Below are positions 38,750 through 48,445 of a DNA stretch of 64,000 nucleotides, piece after piece. The notes under the pieces were generated by a model. The model searched no databases. It saw only the letters and a list, made by a program, of their open reading frames with translations, and had not been told where the DNA came from. The DNA is from Massilia sp. IC2-278 (GTDB lineage: Bacteria > Pseudomonadota > Gammaproteobacteria > Burkholderiales > Burkholderiaceae_D). The position numbers and the translations under genes are program-made. The stretch lies in contig NZ_JAJFES010000001.1 in the NCBI RefSeq assembly GCF_020708045.1, positions 806,001 through 870,000 of the forward strand, given 5' to 3'. Positions within the stretch are counted from its first letter, which is position 1; each line of letters starts with the position of its first letter.

Positions 38750-39131
38750 TGTCGGCACGGCCGGCCCAGCGGAAACCGTCCATTTCCAGGGTCGGCTTGC
38801 CGGTCCTGTGGTGCGGGAACCAGCTGGTGCACACCAGCTGCGACAGGTCGCCCAGCTCGCTGCCGGCATCGACCCGGTACAGGTGCAGGCGCTTGTCGCG
38901 CCGGTAGGCGAATTCGCCGAGGTCGGCGAAGCGCTCCGGCGCGAACGCGGCCCCGCTTTCCTCGCGCAGCTCGCGCATCGCCGCTTCCAGGGTCGTTTCG
39001 CCGGGGTCCTGCATGCCCTTCGGGATGTCCCAGTGGGCGGTGCCGGTGACGTGGCCGAGCAGCAGGCGGCCCGCGCCGTCCAGCACCAGGGTGCCGCAAG
39101 AAACTGTCCAGGTCCGCGTGTCCTTGCGCAT
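38694..39131 (-). CDS. Nudix hydrolase
   Basis: 145 residues. The Nudix box G-x5-E-x7-RELREESG is complete at about residues 38-61 (GMQDPGETTLEAAMRELREE). It cleaves nucleoside diphosphate-linked compounds using Mg; the family is broad and the substrate open. HWDIPKGMQDPGE resembles small (di)NTP-type hydrolases. Its 3' end overlaps the end of the hybrid kinase gene by 56 bases on the other strand. It is divergent from the mechanosensitive channel gene. Confidence 0.9.
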   Translation of the reverse strand: MRKDTRTWTVSCGTLVLDGAGRLLLGHVTGTAHWDIPKGMQDPGETTLEAAMRELREESGAAFAPERFADLGEFAYRRDKRLHLYRVDAGSELGDLSQLVCTSWFPHHRTGKPTLEMDGFRWAGRADISQLCWPRMANLLLTLDW

Positions 39132-39252
39132 GCCGTGCCATCCTCGCTTGCAAAGATGGCAATGTAGGACGCTTCCTGCCGAGTGTCAATTGTGCGCGCT
39201 CCGCCCGCGGGCCACAGCACACTAAGTGATGACAAGCTTGGCCGGAGCCCGG

Positions 39253-40347
39253 ATGCACGTTACCTTCCTCAACAACAACCTCGAAAGCTGGGCGCTGGCC
39301 GTCGCCATCACCCTCGGCGTGACGCTCGCCCTGTACTGGGTGCGCCGTTTCGTCCTGCACCGCCTGCAGGCGGCGTCGCGGCGCACCGACGGGCTGGCCG
39401 ATATCAGCGTCAACGAGCTGCTGGGTCAAATGCTGCGCAAGACCTACATCCTCATCATGCTGGCGATGGCGGCCTATCTCGGCGCCCTGGCCCTGGAACT
39501 GAGCGACAAGCAGCACCTGATCGTCTCGCGGGTGGCGATCGCGGCCCTGATCCTGCAGCTGGCGATCTGGGGCGACACCCTGCTGCGCGCCTGGCGCGAC
39601 CACTACATCGCCAGCGACGGCCGCAAGGCCTCGCGCACCATCATCTGCTTCCTGTCGCGCCTGGCGCTGTGGGTGGTCGCCTTCCTGATGGTGCTGGATA
39701 ATTTCGGCTTCAACATCACGGCCCTGGTGGCCAGCCTGGGCGTGGGCGGCATCGCGGTCGCGCTGGCGGTGCAGAACATCCTGGGCGACCTGTTCGCCTC
39801 GCTTTCCATCATGCTCGACAAGCCCTTCGAGATCGGCGACTTCATCATCGTCGGCGACGTGCTGGGCTCGGTCGAGCACATCGGCCTGAAGACCACGCGC
39901 CTGCGCGGGCTGGGCGGCGAACAGGTGATCTTCTCGAACGGCGACCTGCTCAAGAGCCGCATCCACAACCACAAGCGCATGGAAACCCGGCGCGTGGCCT
40001 TTGTGCTGCGCGTTGCCTACGGCAGCAGCGAGCAGCAGCTAGCACGCATTCCGGAGCTGATCCGGGAAGTGGTGGCGGCCGCTCCCAGGGCCGCCTTCGA
40101 GCGGGCGCACTTCTTCAACTACGGCGAGTGGTCGCTCAATTTCGAGGTCGTGTATCACTTCCAGAGCCCGGACTACATCGCGCACATGGATACCCAGCAG
40201 GCGATTTTGCTCGAGATCTACCGCAGGTTCGAGCGCGAAGGGATACGGTTTGCGCATCCGCTGTCGATCGTGCGGCTGGCGGACGGGAATGGTGGCGCAC
40301 CGCATCCCGCGATGGCTGCGCCACCGGGTGCGTCCTTCAAACATTAA
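39253..40347 (+). CDS. MscS-family mechanosensitive channel
   Basis: 364 residues from the ATG at 39253 (GGAG five bases upstream). Four to five membrane segments precede the pore helix GFNITALVASLGVGGIAVALAVQNILGDLFASL. The MscS beta domain (IGDFIIVGDVLGSVEHIGLKTTRLR) and a C-terminal alpha/beta domain follow. It opens under membrane tension to release solutes in osmotic downshock. A second channel of the same subfamily lies at 53718-54860 with near-identical pore wording, so they are paralogs. Confidence 0.92.
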   Translation: MHVTFLNNNLESWALAVAITLGVTLALYWVRRFVLHRLQAASRRTDGLADISVNELLGQMLRKTYILIMLAMAAYLGALALELSDKQHLIVSRVAIAALILQLAIWGDTLLRAWRDHYIASDGRKASRTIICFLSRLALWVVAFLMVLDNFGFNITALVASLGVGGIAVALAVQNILGDLFASLSIMLDKPFEIGDFIIVGDVLGSVEHIGLKTTRLRGLGGEQVIFSNGDLLKSRIHNHKRMETRRVAFVLRVAYGSSEQQLARIPELIREVVAAAPRAAFERAHFFNYGEWSLNFEVVYHFQSPDYIAHMDTQQAILLEIYRRFEREGIRFAHPLSIVRLADGNGGAPHPAMAAPPGASFKH

Positions 40348-40361
40348 AGGCGCAACGCTGT

Positions 40362-40556
40362 GGTAGGGTGGGCACTCCGTGCCCACGCGGTACGCGCGGC
40401 TCCGAAGTTCGCTGCAGTGAGGTAACGCTCGATACGCATGCGACGAAGGCAAACCGACCACCCGGCGGGGGCTTCGCTCGGCGACACGAGCGACATCCTC
40501 CCGCCACGGGTGCAAGGATCAGCACGTACCGCGTGGGCACGGGGTGCCCACCCTAC
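40362..40556. repeat. REPIN-like inverted pair of REP palindromes (locus B)
   Basis: Left copy: GTGGGCAC (40368-40375), loop TCC, GTGCCCAC (40379-40386), preceded by GTAGG. Right copy: GTGGGCAC (40533-40540), loop GGG, GTGCCCAC (40544-40551), followed by CCTAC. The copies face each other about 145 bases apart. It lies between the MscS gene and the terminator of the convergent glycosyltransferase gene; no gene is in this 309-base gap. Confidence 0.85.
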
Positions 40557-40603
40557 CGGCCCGTGTTCGATATGAGTCGCTGTCGTGACTCCTTCACGCA
40601 CGC

Positions 40604-40637
40604 AAAAAAGCCCGCCAGGCTGTCGCCGGGCGGGCTT
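40604..40637 (-). terminator. intrinsic terminator of the glycosyltransferase gene
   Basis: AAGCCCGCC (40608-40616) pairs with GGCGGGCTT (40629-40637). On the minus strand it continues into TTTTTTG. Confidence 0.85.
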
Positions 40638-40656
40638 CTCATACAACCTGAATCGC

Positions 40657-41832
40657 TTACGCAGCCTGCACCGGCAGCGGCTCGACGCGCTTCTCGATCA
40701 CGGCCTCGGTAACCACCGGCGCCGGACGGGCCTTGTTGCCCGGCACGGCGTTGCTGATCAGCTCATGCATGCGGGCGGCGGTCTTGTCCCACGAGGTGTT
40801 GGCGACGACTTCGCGCATGCGCTTGGCCATGGCCGCATTCTCTTCGGCCGACTGGGCCAGCATGCGTTCGCAGGCGGCGATGTACTCGGCCGGGGTTTCG
40901 GCAATCGCCACCACGTCGCCGTATGGCACCTTGACGTCGGTGATCGGGGTGCTGACGCTCGGCTTTTCGGCTGCCATGTACTCCAGCACCTTGGTCGGGC
41001 TGATGAACTTGGTCGATTCGTTCATGGCGAACGGCAGCAGGCAGACGTCCCAGCCGGCCAGGAACTTCGGCAGTTCCTGGTAGCCGCGCTGGCCCATGTA
41101 GTGCACGTTCTCGGCGCGCGGCAGCTCGGCCGGGTCGATCTTCACGACCGGGCCGACCAGCACGATCTGCCATTCCGGGTGGGCGGCGGCCATCTCGCGC
41201 ACCAGGCCGGTGTCGAAGCGCTCGTCGATCACGCCGTAGAAGCCCAGGCGCGGACCGGCAACGTGGGCCTGCTCGGGGTGCGAGATGGCGGCGTCCAGGG
41301 CCTGGCGGAAGTGGGCGGCGTCGACGCTGCTCGAGAAGCAGTGGGCGTTCGGGTGACGGTTCTTCTTGGCTTCGTACAGGCTCGGGCCGCCGGTGAAGAC
41401 CAGGTCGGCGATGTTCAGCAGGGCCGATTCGCGCTGCAGCAGCTGCTTCGGCGGGTTCTTGAAGGCGGACAGTTCGTCCATGCAGTCGTACACGACCAGC
41501 GCCGGGTCCAGGCCCTGCAGCAGCGGCAGCGCCATCGGGGTGTAGAACCAGACGACCGGACGCTCGCCTTCAGGGACCAGGTCGGACAGCAGGCCTTGCA
41601 GGACCGGGATCTGGTCGTCGTGGAAGCCGTAGTGCGGGACATTGGTATGCGGCTGGCACACCGTGATGTTCGGCGCGACGGCCGTTTTCTTCAGGTGTGC
41701 GGGCCCTTCGGTTTGCACCGGCTCCTCGACGAAGAGGATGTTGTAGTGTTCCGCCAGACGCGTCATCAGGTGCTGGGGACGCTGAAACACGAAATCCCAA
41801 CGGAGGTGGCAAAACACGATAAGGGTCTGCAT
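40657..41832 (-). CDS. glycosyltransferase, GT4-like
   Basis: 391 residues from the ATG at 41832 (AAGGA seven bases upstream). GT-B glycosyltransferase. The N-terminal domain opens LIVFCHLRWDFVFQRPQHLM and has VVYDCMDELSAF near 125. The C-terminal domain has RLGFYGVIDERFD, WQIVLVGPVVKID and KFISPTKVLEYMAAEKPSVST, in which the Glu of the donor-binding motif is kept. It likely transfers a sugar to a surface or secreted polysaccharide; donor unknown. It is monocistronic, with its own terminator and a long AT-richer upstream region. Confidence 0.85.
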   Translation of the reverse strand: MQTLIVFCHLRWDFVFQRPQHLMTRLAEHYNILFVEEPVQTEGPAHLKKTAVAPNITVCQPHTNVPHYGFHDDQIPVLQGLLSDLVPEGERPVVWFYTPMALPLLQGLDPALVVYDCMDELSAFKNPPKQLLQRESALLNIADLVFTGGPSLYEAKKNRHPNAHCFSSSVDAAHFRQALDAAISHPEQAHVAGPRLGFYGVIDERFDTGLVREMAAAHPEWQIVLVGPVVKIDPAELPRAENVHYMGQRGYQELPKFLAGWDVCLLPFAMNESTKFISPTKVLEYMAAEKPSVSTPITDVKVPYGDVVAIAETPAEYIAACERMLAQSAEENAAMAKRMREVVANTSWDKTAARMHELISNAVPGNKARPAPVVTEAVIEKRVEPLPVQAA

Positions 41833-41939
41833 GTTGATTTCCTTTCGCCTTGGTGGCGTTTTAGTTGATCTTGGAGCCGGGTAGAACGGGCGCCCCGAAG
41901 GCTGGCGCATGGCGCAGCGGCCTTCGTTTCGGGCTGGGT

Positions 41940-41967
41940 TGTTACACCGGACCGAACAATCGTAACA
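41940..41967. promoter_or_regulatory. possible operator of the glycosyltransferase gene
   Basis: TGTTAC and GTAACA form a perfect 6-base inverted repeat separated by 16 bases, a spacing that fits a dimeric regulator on one DNA face. Only one copy was noticed in the window, so support is weak. Confidence 0.3.
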
Positions 41968-42322
41968 TGCAAATTTGCCATTATTTTCAGTTATGCATGG
42001 CAAGCTTCGGCTGAGGAAACAATCTTGGCTCAGCAGTAATCGCGTTCTCATAGGAGAGCCTGGTGTTGCGCTGCCTCATCTGTAGGGATCGTCCTACTTC
42101 GATACAAGAAGAACAACTACGAAAACTCGTCCATATTGCTGAGCTGAGCAATCGTGCGCAGCCCTGAAATACACTGAGCAAGCGCTGTACGCGCCATTTT
42201 TCGCATGGCGGGAGGCAGCACGAGGTTGTAGGCAAAGCGGAAAGGAACGACCGTGCGAAATGCACGGCCGCCAGGGTCAATACAGCCGAGAATGCTGCAC
42301 TGCAGCAGGCGCAGGCCGCATC

Positions 42323-42345
42323 AAAAAAGCCGGCCGGGAGCCGGC
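42323..42345 (-). terminator. intrinsic terminator
   Basis: GCCGGC at 42329-42334 pairs with GCCGGC at 42340-42345 over a five-base loop. On the minus strand it is followed by TTTTTT. Confidence 0.7.
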
Positions 42346-42361
42346 CGGGCCGGGTACAGGA

Positions 42362-43597
42362 TTAACTCTGCTCGTTCGGATACGGCTGGGCGCCTTCCGG
42401 ATGGCCATCCTCGCTGAAGCCGTCGGCGGTCGAGATGTCGTCGATGCCGATGGTAGCGAGCGCGTCGCACAGCTCGTCGACCTCGGCGCCGAGATCGGCC
42501 GCCAGGTCCACCGGCTTGCTGACCCCGCCCCAGGGCGGGCCGCCGTCGAGCGCATACAGGTTCACGCGCAGGGTGGCGTGGTCGCCGCCGTCGAGCGGCG
42601 CCACCACGGCGCGCACCGCGTCCGGCGCCAGTTCCTTCTCAAGCAGCAGGCCGTTGATTTCCGCCAGCAGCCCGAGCATCGCCAGCTCGGCCACGCCCTG
42701 CTCCTTGGCGCCGTAGAACAGGTCCTGGTACAGGAAGCTGATCGCCAGGCGCTCGGGGTCGGCGGCCAGGCAGCGTGCCACCAGCGGCGTCACGCGTTCG
42801 GTCCAGGCGCGGTAGCGGCGCATGCGCTCGGCGAAATACACGTCGGCGCCGATCTCGTCCTTCGGCACCTCGTAGAACGGGTCGCCCACGCGCTTCATCG
42901 AGAAACCGAGCAGGAAGCGCAGCTCCATCGCTTCTTCGTCGGGGGCGAAGCGTTCGCCGGTCCAGCCGCGGATGCTCGCTTCCAGCAGCGGCGCCGCCAC
43001 CGGCTTCTTGCTGCCGAGGCTGGCTGCCGCCTCGCGCAGCAGTTCCTGCAGGGCGCTGTAGGGAATGTGGTCGATCTCGGCCAGGTCGTAGGCATGGCGC
43101 ACCAGCGCCACCTTCGCGTCCTTGCTGTCGAGGTCGGCGGCAACGAAGCTGGCCGCGAGTTCCTCGTAGGCGGCATCGTCGCCGAAGGTTTCTTCGGCCA
43201 CCAGGCCGCCGCCGCTGCGCACGAACAGCGGAATCAGGAAGGCGTCGATCTCGCGTTCCGGCTCGCCTTCCTTGCGCAGGTGCAGGGTCGCGGCCTGTTC
43301 GCCCACGTGGGCGCGCAGCAGGCGGCAGGCCTCGGGATCGGTGTAGCGGGCCAGCTCGATGGCGCCGTACAGCACTTCGTCGCGCTTGCGGCGCAGGGCC
43401 TTGCGTACCGCCACCACCAGTTCCTCTTCGCGCGCGGCGGCCAGTTCGGGGTCGCCCTCCTCGCCTTCGGCCACCTCGAGCGCGAGGTCGGCCAGGGCCT
43501 GGGCCAGGGCATCGAGGTCGGCTTCGTTCGCGGACTGGCTGGCGGATGCGGCGGCGCCTTTGCGCGGCACCGGCTTCTTATTTTTCGGCATGGGCAT
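42362..43597 (-). CDS. uncharacterised cytoplasmic protein (possibly DUF2863-like)
   Basis: 411 residues from the ATG at 43597 (a second ATG six bases on is equally good). Acidic, helical, without membrane segments or a signal peptide. Recognisable but unassigned stretches are REEELVVAVRKALRRKRDEVL near 65, EREIDAFLIPLFVRSGGG near 115 and YFAERMRRYRAWTERVTPLV near 275. Layout and phrasing recall DUF2863 proteins of betaproteobacteria, but I am not sure. It has a strong terminator and stands between a glycosyltransferase and a sensor kinase, all on the minus strand. Confidence 0.75.
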   Translation of the reverse strand: MPMPKNKKPVPRKGAAASASQSANEADLDALAQALADLALEVAEGEEGDPELAAAREEELVVAVRKALRRKRDEVLYGAIELARYTDPEACRLLRAHVGEQAATLHLRKEGEPEREIDAFLIPLFVRSGGGLVAEETFGDDAAYEELAASFVAADLDSKDAKVALVRHAYDLAEIDHIPYSALQELLREAAASLGSKKPVAAPLLEASIRGWTGERFAPDEEAMELRFLLGFSMKRVGDPFYEVPKDEIGADVYFAERMRRYRAWTERVTPLVARCLAADPERLAISFLYQDLFYGAKEQGVAELAMLGLLAEINGLLLEKELAPDAVRAVVAPLDGGDHATLRVNLYALDGGPPWGGVSKPVDLAADLGAEVDELCDALATIGIDDISTADGFSEDGHPEGAQPYPNEQS

Positions 43598-43644
43598 GGA
43601 TCTCGAATGATGAAGGCGCCATGTTAGCAAATCCGGGGTCCGGC

Positions 43645-45954
43645 TTACGCGTTCGTCGGCGCGCCCGCCGGATGTTCGGCGCCCGCCACGCGCACCCCGG
43701 CCAGCGCCGCCAGGATGGCTTCGGGTTCGGCCGGCTTGGCGATGTGCAGGTCGAAGCCGGCTTCGCGCGCCCGCACCTTGTCCTGCAGCTGGCCGTAGCC
43801 GGTCAGCGCGATCAGCAGGGTGCCGGAGAATTCCGGCAGCGCGCGCAGGCGCCGCGCCAGTTCGTAGCCGTTCATGTCGGGCAGGCCGATGTCGAGGATG
43901 AATGCGTCGGGCCGCTCAAAGGCCGCCCATTCGAGCGCGCTGGCGGCGTCGTAATAGGTCGACACCAGGTGGTCGCCGGCCGCTTCCAGCAGCAGCGACA
44001 GGCTGACGGCGGCGTCGATGTTGTCGTCGACCAGCATGATCCTCAGGCCACTCTGGGACGCGCCCTGGAGTGCGGGCGGGAAGGCGTGCTGCTGCGCGCC
44101 CGCTCCGGTCTCGGCCGAGCGCGCTGGCAGCGGCGCCCGGCTCAGGGCCGGCAGCTCGACCTTCAGCGGCAGCTTCACGGTGAAGATGCTGCCGCCGCCG
44201 CGCCCGGGGCTGCTGGCGTCGACGCTGCCGCCGTGCAGCTGCACCAGGCTGCGCACCAGGGCCAGGCCCAGGCCCAGTCCGCCCTGGGGGCGGTCCGGCT
44301 TGCGTTCGCCCTGCGAGAACAGGTCGAACACGCGCGGCAGCAGTTCCGGGGCGATGCCTTCGCCGTCGTCGGCCACGGTGAGCGTGGCCTCGTCGCCGCC
44401 GCTGCCCAGGCTCAGCTGGACGTGGCCGCGCGGCGGCGTGTACTTGGCCGAGTTGGTCAGCAGGTTCGCCACCACCTGGGTCAGGCGGGTCTGGTCGGCG
44501 CGCACCAGCACCGGGTGCTTCGGCAGGCGCAGCTCGAGCCGGTGCTGGCATTCCTCCATCAGGGGCCGGGTCTGCTCGACGGCGCGTTCGACCACGGCGC
44601 GCAGGTCGATGTCGTCCAGGTTCAGCGTGACCAGCCCGCGCGTGACGCGCGACACGTCCAGCATGTCGCTCAGCAGGCGGTTCATGTGCTCGATCTGGCG
44701 CCCGATCACGTCGGCGGCGTAGCGCGCACGGTGCACGTCGAGCCCGGGCATCTTGAGCAGCTGGGCGGCGGTGCCGATCGGGGCCAGTGGATTGCGCAGT
44801 TCGTGGCCGAGCATGGCCAGGAACTGGTCCTTGGCGCGGTTTTCCTCTTCCGCCATCTGGCGCGCCTGCTGCTCGCGTTCCAGCAGCAGCTGGCGTTCGT
44901 TGCCGGCGTGTTCGCGGAAAGCCTGGGCGCGGCGCAGTTCGGCGCCGGCCTGGCGCAGGGCATCGAGCAGGCGGTCGATCTCGACGATGCGCGAGCCCCT
45001 GGCGTCGGGCAGCACGCCGTGCCCGAGCGCCACGGCGGCATCGACCGCCACGCCGATCGAACGCGCATGCATGCGCGCGAACCAGGTGGCCAGCAGCGCC
45101 GCGCAGGCCAGCGCGGCCAGCAGGACGGCGCCGGCCAGCTGGCGCGGGGGCCCGGCCTGCGCCAGCCCGGTCCCGGCCAACGGCGCCGCCACGGCCAGGG
45201 TCCAGCCCCAGGACCCCACCTGGACCCAGGCGGCATGCGCCGGCTCGCCGCGGCGCAGGGCCAGTTCGAGCGTGCCCTGGGCGGCGCCGGCCGCCGCCTC
45301 GGCCAGCGCCGGCGCGGCCGGCTGCCCTACCAGCTCCACCGAACCCAGGTTCGAGGCGATCAGCTTGCCCTTGCGGTCGACCAGGTCGACCTGCCAGTCG
45401 GCCGGCACGCCGTCCTGGCCCAGGTGCGGCCGGAAGTGTTCGTTGCTGAAGCCGGCGGCCAGCGCGTAGCGGCGCCCGCCGGCCTGCACCGGGATGGCGA
45501 GGTAGGTCATCAGTCGCCCGCTCACCCGCCCCGGCATCAGGTCGGTGGCCACGGCGCGCTGCCGGTTGAACAGGCTGGCGACGTTCGGCGACACCGGTTC
45601 CGGCGGCAGCGGGGTGCCGGCCGGCGCCACGGTGTTGATCAGCTGGCGCCCCCCTTCGTCGAGCAGGACGATCCAGGTCGAGGTGCCATGCGGCGTGGTC
45701 ACGGCTTCTTCGCGGAAGGCATCGAGGTCGCCGCTGGCCAGGGCCGGCGAGGCGGCCAGCGCGCGCAGGTGGACTTCGGTATCGGCCAGCTCGTCCTGCA
45801 CCAGCAGCGCCACCCGGCGCGCGGTGTGGGTGATGTCGGCCATGGCGGCGTCGGCCTCGGCCTGCTGCAGCAGGCGCAGGGCCAGGCCCGCGAACAGGAC
45901 GACCGGTATCATGATTGCTGCGGCCATCAGGTACAGGTAGGCACGGATTCGCAT
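43645..45954 (-). CDS. membrane hybrid sensor histidine kinase
   Basis: 769 residues. Membrane segments near residues 5-28 and 285-308 flank a periplasmic Cache-like sensor domain. A coiled linker follows, then HisKA with [13 protein letters not shown] (His near 405), HATPase ([26 protein letters not shown]), and a C-terminal receiver [13 protein letters not shown] with phospho-Asp in [12 protein letters not shown] near 695. All catalytic residues are present. It senses an external ligand and may pass phosphate to another regulator elsewhere. It is divergent from the purine permease gene with 231 bases between; a purine ligand is a possible but unproven idea. Confidence 0.92.
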   Translation of the reverse strand: MRIRAYLYLMAAAIMIPVVLFAGLALRLLQQAEADAAMADITHTARRVALLVQDELADTEVHLRALAASPALASGDLDAFREEAVTTPHGTSTWIVLLDEGGRQLINTVAPAGTPLPPEPVSPNVASLFNRQRAVATDLMPGRVSGRLMTYLAIPVQAGGRRYALAAGFSNEHFRPHLGQDGVPADWQVDLVDRKGKLIASNLGSVELVGQPAAPALAEAAAGAAQGTLELALRRGEPAHAAWVQVGSWGWTLAVAAPLAGTGLAQAGPPRQLAGAVLLAALACAALLATWFARMHARSIGVAVDAAVALGHGVLPDARGSRIVEIDRLLDALRQAGAELRRAQAFREHAGNERQLLLEREQQARQMAEEENRAKDQFLAMLGHELRNPLAPIGTAAQLLKMPGLDVHRARYAADVIGRQIEHMNRLLSDMLDVSRVTRGLVTLNLDDIDLRAVVERAVEQTRPLMEECQHRLELRLPKHPVLVRADQTRLTQVVANLLTNSAKYTPPRGHVQLSLGSGGDEATLTVADDGEGIAPELLPRVFDLFSQGERKPDRPQGGLGLGLALVRSLVQLHGGSVDASSPGRGGGSIFTVKLPLKVELPALSRAPLPARSAETGAGAQQHAFPPALQGASQSGLRIMLVDDNIDAAVSLSLLLEAAGDHLVSTYYDAASALEWAAFERPDAFILDIGLPDMNGYELARRLRALPEFSGTLLIALTGYGQLQDKVRAREAGFDLHIAKPAEPEAILAALAGVRVAGAEHPAGAPTNA

Positions 45955-46185
45955 CGCGGGCTCACAGATTGGCGGCCGTCGACATGACAGCCAGCAAGTC
46001 GATGATACCAATGCTGCAACATAAATCAAGGAAAGAATATTTACATGGGGCGGAGCGGCAACGGGCAGACGAACGGGCAAGCTTCATGGCTGTTCCGACA
46101 AGCTTGCTGACGGCGCGGTGCGCGGCAGTGTATGCTTCGCCCATCCAATCCCCCCAACCATTCTCACATCGGAGCAGCGCTGCCC

Positions 46186-47478
46186 ATGCTCGACAATTAC
46201 TTCAAACTCAAGGAAAGCGGCACCGACGTGCGCACCGAGCTGCTCGCCGGCCTGACCACCTTCCTGACGATGGCCTACATCATCTTCGTCAACCCCTCGA
46301 TCCTGGGCGACGCCGGCATGCCGAAGGAGGCGGTGTTCGTCGCCACCTGCATCGTCGCCGCCCTCGGCACGGCGGTGATGGGCCTGTACGCCAACTACCC
46401 GATCGGCATGGCGCCGGGCATGGGCCTGAACGCCTACTTCGCCTACGCCGTGGTGCTGGGCATGGGCGTGGCCTGGCCGGCGGCGCTGGGCGCCGTCTTC
46501 ATCTCGGGCTGCCTGTTCATCCTGGTGTCGGTGTTCGGTTTGCGCGGCATGATCGTGAACGGCATCCCGCATTCGCTGCGGGTGGCGATCACGGTCGGCC
46601 TTGGCATGTTCCTGGCCCTGATCGCGCTGAAGAACGCCGGCATCGTGGTCGGCAGCGAGCCTACTTTGGTCAAGGCCGGCGACCTGCACGCCCCGCCGGC
46701 CGTCATGGCCATCGTCGGCTTCATCCTGATCGTCACCCTCGACCGCCTGAAGGTGCGTGGCGCGATCCTGATCGGCATCATCGTGGTGACCGTGCTCAGC
46801 TTCTTCTTCGGCGGGAATACCTTCAAGGGCATTTTCTCGATGCCGCCGTCGATCGACCCGACCCTGTTCAAGCTGGACATCCCGGGCGCCCTGTCGGTCG
46901 GCATCCTGAACGTGGTGCTGGTGTTCTTCCTGGTCGAACTGTTCGACGCCACCGGCACCCTGATGGGCGTGGCCAGCCGCGCCGGCCTGCTGGTCGAGGG
47001 CAAGATGGAACGCCTGAACAAGGCCCTGCTGGCCGACAGCGGCGCCATCGTCGCCGGTTCGGTGCTGGGCACCTCCAGCACCACCGCCTACATCGAAAGC
47101 GCGGCCGGCGTGCAGGCCGGCGGACGCACCGGCCTCACGGCCCTGGCGGTGGCGGCGCTGTTCCTGGCCTGCCTGTTCATCGCGCCGCTGGCCGGCGTGG
47201 TGCCGGCCTACGCCACCGCCCCTGCCCTGCTGTTCGTGGCCTGCCTCATGCTGCGCGACCTCGGCGACATCGAATGGGGCGACACCACCGAGAGCATCCC
47301 GGCGGCGATCACGGCGCTGGTCATTCCGTTCACCTACTCCATCGCGGAAGGCATCGCCTTCGGCTTCATCACGTATGCGGCCCTGAAGCTGACCACCGGG
47401 CGCGCACGTGAAGTCAAGCCGGTGGTCTGGATCATCGCCGCCCTGTTCATCTTCAAGATCGTCTACATAGGCACCTGA
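46186..47478 (+). CDS. NCS2/AzgA-type purine (adenine, guanine, hypoxanthine) permease
   Basis: 430 residues with 12-14 membrane segments. Start ATG at 46186 (GGAG eleven bases upstream). Strong AzgA-type text: TELLAGLTTFLTMAYIIFVNPSIL, GLYANYPIGMAPGMGLNAYFAY, ALKNAGIVV, ELFDATGTLMGVASRAGL and GTSSTTAYIESAAGVQAGGRTGL. It imports purine bases with protons. No purine catabolic gene is adjacent; its convergent neighbour is a methyltransferase gene 18 bases away. Confidence 0.93.
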   Translation: MLDNYFKLKESGTDVRTELLAGLTTFLTMAYIIFVNPSILGDAGMPKEAVFVATCIVAALGTAVMGLYANYPIGMAPGMGLNAYFAYAVVLGMGVAWPAALGAVFISGCLFILVSVFGLRGMIVNGIPHSLRVAITVGLGMFLALIALKNAGIVVGSEPTLVKAGDLHAPPAVMAIVGFILIVTLDRLKVRGAILIGIIVVTVLSFFFGGNTFKGIFSMPPSIDPTLFKLDIPGALSVGILNVVLVFFLVELFDATGTLMGVASRAGLLVEGKMERLNKALLADSGAIVAGSVLGTSSTTAYIESAAGVQAGGRTGLTALAVAALFLACLFIAPLAGVVPAYATAPALLFVACLMLRDLGDIEWGDTTESIPAAITALVIPFTYSIAEGIAFGFITYAALKLTTGRAREVKPVVWIIAALFIFKIVYIGT

Positions 47479-47496
47479 GCGCGACCTGCCCGCAAG

Positions 47497-48171
47497 CTAG
47501 CCGGCTCTGCGCGCTACCCAGCCCTTGAAGCTGAAGGCGCAGTAGAACAGCTCGATGTCCACGAACCCGACCTCGGCCAGCAGCGCGGCATCCTGTTCCG
47601 GCGCCAGGACCGGCAGGTGCGACCGCAATGCCGGGATGTTCGCGGCCAGGTGCGCCGGCATGCCGGACGCCGCGGCGAAGCCGGCATTGCGCAGCAGCCA
47701 GCGGTCCGGGTCCGCATCCGCCGCCACGAAGCTGTGGTGCGCAACCACCAGCCGCGCGCCAGACCTGAGGCGGCGCTGCAGTTCGCGCAGGGTCGCCAGC
47801 CGCTCCTCCGGCGCCAGGAAATGCAGGGTCAGCAGGCAGCAGGCGCCGTCGAATTCCGCGTGCGGGGCATTCCCGATATAGCCTTCGTGCAGCCGCACCC
47901 GGTCCATCAGCGGCCCCACGGTTTGCCGGGCGAGGTCGAGCATGGGGCCGGACGGGTCGATGCCGTCGAACCGCCATCCCGGCTGGGCCTGCGCCAGCGC
48001 CGCCAGCTCCATGCCGCCGCCGGCGCCCAGCACCAGGATGCGTGCGTCGGGTGGCGCAGCTTCGGCCAGCAGCACGCCGGTCATCCTGTGCAGGTCGTGC
48101 AGGCCGGGCACCATTCTGATGGCGTTCTGCGTGTAGCCGGCGACTGTTGCCGCATCCTTGAATCCGCTCAT
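47497..48171 (-). CDS. class I SAM-dependent methyltransferase
   Basis: 224 residues. Motif I ILVLGAGGGMELAALAQ near residue 45, acidic loop DGIDPSGPMLDLA near 69, and motif IV FDGACCLLTLHFL near 107 show a Rossmann-type methyltransferase. The family is close to small-molecule methyltransferases with TYLP-like unknown targets; substrate unknown. AGAGGAAAC precedes the ATG. The gene stands alone, convergent with the permease gene. Confidence 0.85.
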   Translation of the reverse strand: MSGFKDAATVAGYTQNAIRMVPGLHDLHRMTGVLLAEAAPPDARILVLGAGGGMELAALAQAQPGWRFDGIDPSGPMLDLARQTVGPLMDRVRLHEGYIGNAPHAEFDGACCLLTLHFLAPEERLATLRELQRRLRSGARLVVAHHSFVAADADPDRWLLRNAGFAAASGMPAHLAANIPALRSHLPVLAPEQDAALLAEVGFVDIELFYCAFSFKGWVARRAG

Positions 48172-48445
48172 GTTTCCTCTCTTTCGCGTGGGGCCGAACG
48201 CCGGGCCGCGCTCGTGATTTCATGTAACTTATGATGATACGATAATGTTAGACTGTCAATGCCGCGCCGCGACGGCTGAGTCGCTTCAGCGCCGCAGACG
48301 GGATTTCTGTTCCGCCGGAAGGCGTGTTCCTGCTGCTTCTGGGATACAATGTCCGCCGAGCCCCACTGCCGCACGGCGTGCACCGGCGCTCCTTCCTCGA
48401 ATGAACGACCGGCAGGCGCCTCCCCGGCCCGGCCCTGATGCAACG

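Larger units (their letters stand above)
41833..42361. other. long intergenic region without a credible gene
   Basis: 529 bases, markedly less GC-rich than its flanks. A 97-residue open frame on the minus strand has poor codon use and no family likeness, so it is not called. The region contains the inverted pair TGTTAC (41940-41945) and GTAACA (41962-41967), a possible operator about 110 bases upstream of the glycosyltransferase start, and the terminator of the gene at 42362-43597. Confidence 0.6.

Noticed and set aside
41987..42280. 97-residue minus-strand open frame in the long intergenic region
   Set aside because: Cys/Leu-rich composition, no SD, no recognisable family and codon use unlike neighbours.
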